Shown here: piece by piece, positions 57,201-64,000 of the stretch
Layout of the letters: every line of letters starts with the position of its first letter
How positions within the stretch are numbered: position 1 is the first letter of the stretch
Assembly: GCF_037975245.1 (NCBI RefSeq)
Contig: NC_092571.1
Coordinates: 8,282,501-8,346,500 of the forward strand
Length of the DNA stretch: 64,000 bases
Direction of reading: 5' to 3'
Origin: Apostichopus japonicus
Lineage: Eukaryota; Echinodermata; Holothuroidea; Aspidochirotida; Stichopodidae
Translations under genes and position numbers: made by a program
Notes under the pieces: model-generated
The model's input: only the letters and a program-made list of their open reading frames with translations
What the model was told of the DNA's origin: nothing
Database searches by the model: none

Positions 57201-60200
57201 TTGACCTCAGTGACTCGGGTCAGTGACCTCAGTGACTCGGGTCAGTGACCTCAGTGACTCAGGTCAGTGACCTCAGTGACTCGGGTCAGTGACTCCAGAC
57301 AGTGAGTCGGGTCAGTGTTAGGGACTCGATTCAGTGACTCGTGTCAGCCACTCGAGTCAGTCACTCAAGTCAGTGACTCGAATCACTCTACAATTTCTAT
57401 GGGGGAAATATGAGAAAACACTTTTCAAGTCTCCTCAAAGTTAGAGGAATGGTGTGACGCAACTGATGCCTAAATACAACACTGCCTTCCTCAATAACTG
57501 ACCCCGACCAAAAAGCATTAGCAGATGTGTCAACAAAAAGTTGGAAACTTTAATGCACTCACAAATCCTCTTCCCCAAACTGCCTTCGATCTATTAAAAC
57601 AACCCGAGACATGTACAAAATTTGAAGAAAATAATTCTGCCCACCTGGAAACATTAGGGTCGTTGTTACTCCATGGTTCAACCATAAGGCCCCTGTGCTC
57701 ACACATGAGTGCGATATTTTCCACTTTAGTCGGTGCTGGGTGGACGTTGGGGTTACGCATGAAATTCTGCAGGTTGGTGATAAAAGACTGGCTCACGACG
57801 ATGAGCTCCTCCCACTCCTGGCAAATATAAATATTCATATGACGGGTGAATGTTTAATGATACTATAATCAACCGATTATATCTAATAGGATCACGTTTC
57901 TTGTTTGTGAAAGGATAAATGTATGCAACCTATTAAAGTGAATTACTTGTACACATATTCAATACCCAGGTGCAGATCCAGGGTGGTGGGGGGGGGGAAG
58001 CAAACCTCCCCACCTTTTATAACCTCACACCAATAATAAATAGCAGTTATTAGCACAACTTTTTGGTAGACTTAATTATATGCCTCATTTACAGCCTCAG
58101 CATTCACCATATCACATCGTAAAGTTTAATGTTTGGGGGTGGGTGTGGGGGTGGGGGGGAGGACAACAAGGCTTTTCTTCTTGGAATGTAAATATACATA
58201 AAAATGTTTCTGATTTAGAAATTAGACTCATGTTTGAATGGAACAAGGCTTTCTTTTTTGAAATGTTATTAAATATATCAAACGTATCCGATTTAGATTT
58301 TAGACTCACTTTTGAATGGACCGGAGAATTCTTGGAATGTATTAATTTACATCAAGATATCTCTGATTTAGAAATTTAGACTCACCTTTGAGTGGACCAG
58401 GGGTCTCTTTCTCGGAATGTAAATGTAAGTCAAGACATCCTTGAGGCTGGCTGCCCTGGAACACCTGAGATCTATCTCTTCCCTCCTAACACTGTCTGAT
58501 CTCTGAAAACAAGATAGTGTTATTATAATAAATAGGAGGCTGGTCAAATGCAAAGGTTAGTAAACAACCCTTAAATAATATAGTAACTTGTTGATGTTTG
58601 GTTGATTCTATTATACTTGGTAAAATAAAACCCTTGACCAGAAGACAGTGATTGCAGAGTGGATAAATAACCAAATGATTATAATTTCTTTGGGTACCAA
58701 AAAAAAAAAAAAAAAAAAAAAAAATTGTGGAGAATGCTTTGATGTGACTAGCTGCTTCAACAATTTCACTATTTAATCAACTATTATGTCGAGGTTTTCC
58801 AATAAAATGGTTTTATACGATTCCGTAAAGGAAAATTCAATTTTATATATATTTTAATATGATAATAAGCTTCTATCATCAAGAAGTGAAGAAGTCTCAA
58901 AATTCTTTTAACTGACTCCTGTCTTCTCATTCTAACTTAATATTGGTGTTTCTTTCTTCCCTTCATATTTAACACCAGAGCTCCCTAACAGAGTTACATA
59001 TCTGACAGACTTGTTAAATAAAATGTAAATCTAACCTGGCACAAGTCACAAGGCGGCAAAGTTTCAGGAAATTCTGGACAAAGACTAAAGTGGTTACGGA
59101 GTCTCCTCCACACCCCCAGTGTCACGATCCGCCTCTTGCTGGTATCTGTTGATAGATTACCTGGAGGAGGAAGAGGAGGATGAGCAGCAGGAGGAGGGGA
59201 AAGAGATAAGGAGAAGGAAGAGGAGGTGGAGAAGGAGTAGTAGAAGAAGGAGCAGCAGCAGCAGCAGGAGGAGAAAGAGATGAAGAGGAGGAGCAGCAGC
59301 AGGAGGAGAAAGAGATGAGGAGAAGGAGAAGGAAGAGGAGATGGAGAAAGAGTAGTAGAAGGAGAAGGAGCAGCAGCAGCAGGAGGAGAAAGAGATGAGG
59401 AGGAGCAGCAGCAGGAGGAGGAGAAAGCGATGAGGAGAAGGAGAAGGAAGACGAGATGGAGAAGGAGTAATAGAAAGAGAAGGAGGAGAAAGAGAAAGAG
59501 ATGAGGAGGAGGAGAAAATCAGAAAAAGCAGAAGGAAAAGGAGGAGAGTAAAAGGGAGGAGGAGATGGAAGGGAGGAGGAGGTGGAGGAGGAGAGGGAGG
59601 AGGAGGAGAAGGAGGGAGAGAAAATTAAAAAAGTTGATTTGATGGAGGAATCATCAAATTGAAAAGGAAATTGTAACAAAACTTTTAAACAAAATTGTAA
59701 AGATTTGTGGAAAAAAAAGAAATGTTTGATATCACAGAATCCTTTTGGCTTCCTGAAAATTTGAAATGTCTGTTGAGACATAAGAGCAAGAAACATAACA
59801 TATTTTTATGTCCAGGTGTACTCTGCATGGCAAGAGATGATATCCTTACAAACCACGGCCAATTCTCCATCAAACATCAAAATTTGTAAACAGATTACCG
59901 TGTTGACACTGAATTTCTGAGTTGAATGACGTGAGTTCTTCTCCAACATCGTCGCCTTCTTCTTTCGACTTTGCATCTTGAATGAAAGAGAAAAGAAAGG
60001 ATGCAAAACAATTTTATGGGCCCAAAGGTGTTTCTTATCTCACTCAAACATGATAGCTTAATATTTCAAGAATGATCTTTACTTTTAGTTTAAAATTCAA
60101 GAAAAATCTTGACCAAAATTTAACCTTCTGATTTTACGACCACTTTTCCTGGAATACTTTTTTGACTGAATTCCACCTTTGATTGACTTAACCTGTGATT

Positions 60201-63200
60201 GGTTGATATGAGGTCTCTCCATATTAAAAGTATATTTTTCCCCTTCAAAATCCAGAAAGATGATTCCACTATTCAGGTTTGCCTCTGGTTCACTAGCAAG
60301 TTGCCTTTTTTCCGTATAATCAATAATGATTTTCATGTATAACAGAAACATATATATATATATATATATACACACATACATATATATATATATGTATATT
60401 TTTGTTTTTCAACACATATCCATTTGCCCAGTTGTGATTTTAACTTTGCATCTAATAAAGGTTTACGTCTCAAGAATATCTTCCCAGATCCAACTTTAAA
60501 ATTTGCAGTTTAAAGTTTGATTGGCACCATGACTTACCATCTCTAGAGTGAGGCAAATACATCACAAAATAGGACTGGCATTTGTTAGATAAAATTAGAT
60601 GACAGAGGAAATACGAATGGCCTGCACTAGCTCCGCATCATCGGGCAACATTCAGTGTGCATAGCCGGTAGGTTAGTACATCCAAATATACAGGGGGAGG
60701 GGGGGGCTGAGTTCCAATCCTGGAGGCTGGGTGGAGGCTAAGGTAGATTTGTCACTATCTTATACTCTAGCTCATTGTCATTTCAACGTATATAATAGGT
60801 ATTTATTACATGTATTCGGGAATAGCAATGAGTTGGAAAACTTCAAACATTTTTAACAGAGTTAGCCTTGAATTCTCTGGTTTTACAGCAAATAAACTCA
60901 GAGTTTGCCCTTAAATTCTCTGGTTTTACAGCTCATAAACTCACCTTCAGATGAAGGTGTTCCATTCATCCCCTCTTTCTCTTCTGCTACTTCTGCCTGA
61001 GCCTGCGCAAGCCTCTTCCAACATCTTAAGGACATCTTACCAACCCAGTAACCGCTCTGACTACACAGTAACAAAATAGAAAAGAAACAAAGAACCTTAC
61101 AATATATCATTTATTTACTGCATATTATTAACTGCAAATTTTGGTCGTTCTTATATTGCCTAAGCTGTATTTTTTCTTGAATTTTATCACAATCAGGCAG
61201 TACTATACATAACCATTAAGGAAGCCAAGGCAATCGAAATCATCATTTTTTTCATTGTTACAGGAACAGTGAAATGAGTAAATATGTTCGGAAATTGCAA
61301 AATCCTTTCAAATTCTACCATTACAAAAAAAAAAATGATAAAAGTTAGTCCAATGAAAAGTTACTGTATCACATGTCAAGTGCACTAAATTTGTTATCAG
61401 TTTTAACGTTGAAAGACAACCAGGTACTTTTTAGTCGGGCATGACTTTGACGATTTGTGTTTTACGTTTGTCGATATTTCAGTTTTAAAAATACAGAGAC
61501 ACAGGGAGGTTAAAGTCAACAATATATATCAGTACTGTTACACTGTTAAGTGAGAAGTGTCGGGGTGGGGTGGGGTATCACTGTGTGTGTGGGGAGGGGG
61601 AGGGGGTGAATTGAGGATTATTACACTTATATTTATTATAATTAGGTTTTTCTTTTGTATACTGATGTTTCTTTTTGTACAAGGGAGTGTGTTACTTTAT
61701 AGTTGAGTCCAACAGGGGCTTCCCTTCACAGCTTGTAATTCATTTTGTTTATATGCTTTGTTCTTATCTTGTAAAGTTGTGAAGAAACAAATAAATAAAT
61801 GAAATGAAATTAGGACACAAGCAAATTGATATTTTGCTTGAGAAGTGATAATTTTCGTCTACATATTTAGACAAATATCCTTCAATTTTTCAGTTTGTCC
61901 ACAAAACAAGGTCAACATCTATTCCAAAATACAATCTTGCCAAGGAATACAAGAGAGATACTTTAGCTACGAGGATCTTTCGTAAAATATGGAAACAATT
62001 CTCGCTCTTTTGGTACGGATGTATCTTACCCATCGACTTTAGACTTGAGACCGAGTGCGATGTGTTTGCTGTCCTCTTGCAGACACGACTGCAGCCTCAT
62101 GGACACCGCTCTAGATCGGACGCAGGCTTCACAGAGGCTCGTCTCCGTGATCCGAGGTCCGCCACCAAAAGTGGAATAAATCGTGTCTGCCTGTCACAAA
62201 AATAAACTTGGTCACGAGTAACTTCTCACATTCGGTAGAAGACGAGGCATTTCTTAGATTCCTGACATATTTCTACAATATTTATTCGATTTTGGTAAAT
62301 ATATAAGAAAAGAAAAATTAGGAATATTATATGAATCAAGCATATTTAAACAATAATTTATTATACGTTATTTATTTCAAGTTAGGGACAAGATAATGAG
62401 ATTTTGAGTTTTCAGCAAAACATGTGAATATTTTTTCTTTGACCTATTGTGCTCTGTGGTTTGACACAATAGACACTATTAGTCCGCAGATATAATCTCT
62501 ATTGTTTGATATTAATTTATCCCAGCTGAGCAGGATTCTGCAGATTTTTGTTTTCTCACACTGTGCCTTAAGGGTGATGAACCACATCCTCCCCCCCCCC
62601 CCCTTCCCACAACCCTCCATTATTATCTACATAACATGACAAATTCTTCGTATACTTACTGCTTCCCTTCGAATCCGTTTGGCAAGGTGTATTTTACCGG
62701 GGTCCATCTTCTTATGGCTGCATAAGAGGTCTGCATTATCGGCCTTGGTGATGTCCGAGATTTTGTTCTTCGGGTTCATCCACTCCTTTAGCCACGAGAC
62801 TTCCATAAAGTCGTACACAGGTTCTGATACGATCAAAAAAAGAAGCAAGAAGGATTATGTGATAGACGAGTGTGGTACCATCGGGTGGAAGCAAAATTCG
62901 ATGCAAAAATTACAGCTTTTACACACTGTTGAATCTTTGTTTACAGTAGGCTTTGTTGTATTCACTGAGTAAGTTGGAAATATTCTAAATGGTCAGAGGG
63001 AATTCACTCACAGTTTTCTGAGCTCTTTTAAAGAGAATTTATCTCATGCTGTTACAGAAGGAGAAAAAATGATCCCACAGAAGACAGAAAGAAAATGGAA
63101 AGATAGTTGGTTACTGTCATCTTATTAAAAGTAATATTTGCCGTTAGCAAATGATCAGGGGCAGAGCCACCATGTTTGTTCCAGGGTGGGGGTGAGGGGG

Positions 63201-63827
63201 AGTCATCCAGGGGAATGTACCCCCTCTCCTTTGAGAAATTTTGTTAAAAATGGAAGTTGCTTTATAGATAAACATAATGCTGTATTTTGCAACTTTTGTA
63301 ACAATGTTGAGGGAGTTTCAACTGTTAAGGTTGTATGGCACATACGTGTTGTGCATTTATGTACTGTATGCTAGGATTTTTCGTAACAATCGGTCTGCCG
63401 CTTGGGGAAGTTTGGGGTTTGACCTCATTAATTTCATTCTGGAGGGGGGGGGGGAGGGGCAATGATAACACAATGTGCCATCATACAACTTTCAATGAAC
63501 TTTGTCACTGCATGGTATATATTTCTATTAGTTCTACCCACTGTTATAACCAACACAGCAATTTGTCTTTTTATGAATTTGTTGGTTCAGGAATAAACGA
63601 ACGTTGGTTCAGTAATAAACTTTTAAAGAATTTACCTTTCCTGGCTGGTAATAAGGAGTAGATATCAATGACCTGCTTATGCCTCTGTAGTCCCTTCTCC
63701 ACATTACTCCTCCTCATATCTACCAGTTCCTTGATCCACCGTTGTAACTTTTCGTTGTCGCGCCTGACCAGCTCCTGTAGGTAACCGGGCAGCGACTCCC
63801 AAGTTGGTTCCACGGCTGGCGTGTCTA
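50470..63827 (-). CDS. USP48: Ubiquitin carboxyl-terminal hydrolase 48, C-terminal 14 exons; catalytic end outside window
   Basis: Exons in transcript order: 63636-63827, 62660-62823, 62030-62190, 60945-61060, 59899-59976, 59036-59160, 58386-58502, 57645-57817, 56394-56512, 53765-53916, 52818-52961, 51455-51635, 50839-50874, 50470-50489. All AG/GT and in phase, 1778 bases, 591 residues plus TAA; human USP48 is about 1035, so roughly the C-terminal 57 percent is here. The first window exon matches the helical linker after the USP catalytic domain (LPGYLQELVRRDNEKLQRW). Then come three DUSP-type domains (FMEVSWLKEWM, WVGKMSLRCWKRL, VVSQSFITNLQNFM) with paired cysteines (CEAC, CDLC, CQKC), a basic linker, and a ubiquitin-like domain (HAFSVPPFDQTLVLNGRVLG), ending FKGTGLLS. 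Known role: nuclear deubiquitinase. Unusual: several introns carry tandem copies of exon ends, and one acceptor abuts a ~460-base pyrimidine tract. Confidence 0.96.
50839..50874 (-). CDS. USP48: USP48 window exon 13 (microexon)
   Basis: DSSNDAPESGFK: 36 bases, matching the PEEGFKG near the C terminus of relatives. Acceptor CTCAG, donor AAGG|GTAAGG. Confidence 0.9.
51206..51242. repeat. (AT)n microsatellite
   Basis: About 18 AT dinucleotides in the USP48 intron between window exons 12 and 13. A similar run is at 60351-60392. Confidence 0.9.
51455..51635 (-). CDS. USP48: USP48 window exon 12 (ubiquitin-like domain)
   Basis: VMHAFSVPPFDQTLVLNGRV, LGPDEATLDALQVEAESVIC, LKVD. Core of the C-terminal ubiquitin-like domain. 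Acceptor GACAG, donor ACAG|GTAAAT. Confidence 0.97.
52818..52961 (-). CDS. USP48: USP48 window exon 11 (basic linker)
   Basis: DHAPKKQKLSESLEIF, then RRSSRHRRVRGEKEVIASST, NTLKELKIK. PKKQK and RRSSRHRR could act in nuclear import; the end starts the ubiquitin-like fold. Acceptor AACAG, donor AAA|GTGAGA. Confidence 0.96.
53765..53916 (-). CDS. USP48: USP48 window exon 10
   Basis: VCQKCLQVIQESWQSGKYVF, NGAKLYVRKLTRDDLEAEVL. The C-x-x-C after the third DUSP. Acceptor GACAG, donor CAC|GTAAGG. Confidence 0.95.
54250..56460 (-). repeat. 64-bp minisatellite derived from USP48 window exon 9 and its donor
   Basis: About 34 units. On the transcript strand a unit reads GACTATACCATCAGGTTATC, AC-AAAATAAAGATTT, GTTTGGTACCAGACTGAACC, AG-GTATGTCA. 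The exon itself has GACTATACCATCAGGTTATT, AAAGATGGTTCTGTACCA, CTCAACCAG-GTATGTCA. Homology therefore covers the last ~60 coding bases and the first intron bases. Most units keep CCAG|GTATGT. Two unit types alternate (ending TTACTCAACAATC or TACCAAACAAATC on the plus strand), with larger blocks repeated (54900-55380 resembles 55540-56100). Confidence 0.95.
56394..56512 (-). CDS. USP48: USP48 window exon 9 (seed of the 64-bp array)
   Basis: FFLLWHSEWDILKDQFTVDY, TIRLFQSKDGSVPQYHTQP. Aligns with the IWPSEW-x-x-(I/L) and EP-x-(L/V)C region of USP48. Acceptor TTTGCAG, donor CCAG|GTATGT. The next ~2.1 kb of intron is made of decayed copies of this exon's end plus donor. Confidence 0.93.
57113..57385. 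repeat. 22-bp minisatellite of nuclear-receptor-like palindromes
   Basis: Tandem TGACTTGGGTCAGTGACCTC + AG (C for T at one site in later units), degenerate to the right. Each of seven units contains GGTCA-N-TGACC, an inverted repeat with one-base spacer. In the USP48 intron between window exons 8 and 9. Confidence 0.93.
57645..57817 (-). CDS. USP48: USP48 window exon 8 (third DUSP)
   Basis: EWEELIVVSQSFITNLQNFM, then IALMCEHRGLMVEP. Matches the Y-x-VS-x-x-F-x-x-x-W-x-x-F and LLCPHGGLM blocks. Acceptor GCCAG, donor CCAG|GTGGGC. Confidence 0.95.
58150..58445 (-). repeat. Degenerate 76-78 bp repeats derived from USP48 window exon 7 end
   Basis: Three decayed copies lie left of the exon. Each has counterparts of the exon end (CATTCC-AGAA, GGTCCA-TCAAA) and of the donor: the nearest copy keeps AAAA|GTGAGTC (GT at 58309-58308), the next has ATGAGTC. 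In translation KSDTFDIFNNISKKKALFHS resembles the exon's LKDVLTYIYIPRKRPLVHSK. Confidence 0.88.
58386..58502 (-). CDS. USP48: USP48 window exon 7
   Basis: RSDSVRREEIDLRCSRAASL, KDVLTYIYIPRKRPLVHSK. Conserved position between second and third DUSP. Acceptor TTCAG, donor AAG|GTGAGT. Its last ~60 bases and donor are repeated in the next intron. Confidence 0.9.
58699..58724. repeat. Homopolymer A run
   Basis: About 26 A on the plus strand in a USP48 intron; no target duplication or element body identified beside it. Confidence 0.8.
59036..59160 (-). CDS. USP48: USP48 window exon 6
   Basis: RRIVTLGVWRRLRNHFSLCP, EFPETLPPCDLCQ. Matches R-x-V-x-x-x-x-W-x-x-L-x-x-x-F-x-x-x-PEFP and C-x-x-C. The acceptor CTCCAG is fed by a pyrimidine tract (minus) reaching back to about 59625. 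Confidence 0.95.
59165..59640. repeat. ~460-bp polypurine/polypyrimidine tract
   Basis: Plus strand is nearly all A and G with GAGCAGCAGCAGGAGGAGAA-type units; the USP48 transcript is correspondingly C/U-rich. It runs to within about five bases of the window exon 6 acceptor. The long Ser/Leu reading frame here is compositional. Confidence 0.93.
59899..59976 (-). CDS. USP48: USP48 window exon 5
   Basis: DAKSKEEGDDVGEELTSFNS, EIQCQH. Acidic linker ending in the C-x-HG of the second DUSP. Acceptor TCAAG, donor CACG|GTAATC. Confidence 0.9.
60853..60944 (-). repeat. Two-unit duplication starting at the USP48 window exon 4 donor
   Basis: Units of about 44-47 bases: TGAGTTTATGAGCTGTAAAA + CCAGAGAATTTAAGG, and TGAGTTTATTTGCTGTAAAA + CCAGAGAATTCAAGG (transcript strand). 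The unit begins at the second base of the donor; the distal copy reads CTGAGT and has no GT. Confidence 0.9.
60945..61060 (-). CDS. USP48: USP48 window exon 4 (second DUSP begins)
   Basis: SGYWVGKMSLRCWKRLAQAQ, then acidic AEVAEEKEGMNGTPSSE. Matches FWVGK-x-SLR-W of USP48. Acceptor TGTAG, donor GAAG|GTGAGT. The first bases of the following intron are tandemly duplicated. Confidence 0.96.
61675..61815 (+). repeat. Probable 3' end of a retroelement
   Basis: Sequence ending TTGTGAAGAAACAAATAAAT + AAATGAAATGAAA, a tail type common at 3' ends of non-LTR elements. No coding part adjacent. In a USP48 intron. Confidence 0.35.
62030..62190 (-). CDS. USP48: USP48 window exon 3
   Basis: TIYSTFGGGPRITETSLCEA, CVRSRAVSMRLQSCLQED. 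FGGGPR-x-T and the C-x-x-C pair finish the first DUSP. Acceptor GACAG, donor GG|GTAAGA. Confidence 0.96.
62660..62823 (-). CDS. USP48: USP48 window exon 2 (first DUSP)
   Basis: VYDFMEVSWLKEWMNP, then LLCSHKKMDPGKIHLAKRIR. Matches the (F)-V-S-x-x-WL-x-x-W and C-x-H-x-K-x-x-P block of the first DUSP. Acceptor ATCAG, donor GCA|GTAAGT. Confidence 0.97.
63636..63827 (-). CDS. USP48: USP48 window exon 1
   Basis: LPGYLQELVRRDNEKLQRWI, ELVDMRRSNVEKGLQRHKQV, IDIYSLLPARK. Charged helical linker after the catalytic domain. Acceptor CACAG, donor AAAG|GTAAAT. A preceding exon was not found between 63828 and 64000. Confidence 0.95.
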
Positions 63828-64000
63828 CTGTGAAAAGACAAGAGCGATGCAGGTTTGTTTCTATAAGATGGATGTTAATTATACACAATTTTTTTATTTT
63901 TTTATGTTTCATTCTTTTATTTTGATCACATATATGATATGATATTTTGAAAACATTTCCAAATTCTATTAAAAATAGGGATCAGAGTTTGACTCAGCTC

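Noticed and set aside
59122-59796. 224-residue Ser/Leu/Pro-rich minus-strand reading frame
   Set aside because: Produced by the polypyrimidine tract; it runs through the USP48 acceptor and into intron.

Overview
This is eukaryotic, AT-rich nuclear DNA with intron-rich genes, GT-AG splice sites, SINEs, MITEs, a decayed LINE and many minisatellites. The gene set and the tRNA-derived SINE/hAT/TTAA-MITE repeat mix suggest a marine invertebrate, most likely an echinoderm; a sea cucumber is my best guess (inference, not proven). Four genes could be assembled exon by exon, and every internal junction kept its reading phase.

Layout. (1) 655-21960, minus strand: the 5' seventeen coding exons (about 624 residues) of a P5B-type transporting ATPase (ATP13A2/3 family), from the start codon to the nucleotide-binding domain; the 3' half lies left of the window. 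(2) 21961-32733: intergenic, holding a broken CR1/Rex1/jockey-type LINE (24000-25975) and two minisatellites. (3) 32734-38706, minus strand: complete NIP7 in five exons, 179 residues, with two non-autonomous DNA transposons in introns 1 and 2. (4) 39527-42047, plus strand: a three-exon, 425-residue protein of unknown role that ends in a segment very like the small vasohibin-binding protein SVBP; it is divergently arranged with NIP7. (5) 42048-50469: intergenic, dominated by minisatellites and an AT microsatellite. (6) 50470-63827, minus strand: the last fourteen coding exons (591 residues) of the deubiquitinase USP48, ending in its ubiquitin-like domain; the catalytic end lies right of the window.

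The most striking structure is a recurrent one. In at least three exons (USP48 window exons 7 and 9, NIP7 exon 4) the 3' end of the exon together with its 5' splice site has been tandemly duplicated into the downstream intron. In USP48 window exon 9 this grew to about 34 copies of a 64-bp unit (about 54250-56393), many of which still carry a decoy splice donor. Two or three further tandem duplications begin at or within a few bases of a donor (60945, 12986, 8642). The genes themselves act in unrelated processes (polyamine/cation transport, ribosome biogenesis, probable tubulin-tyrosine biology, ubiquitin removal); nothing suggests a functional cluster.
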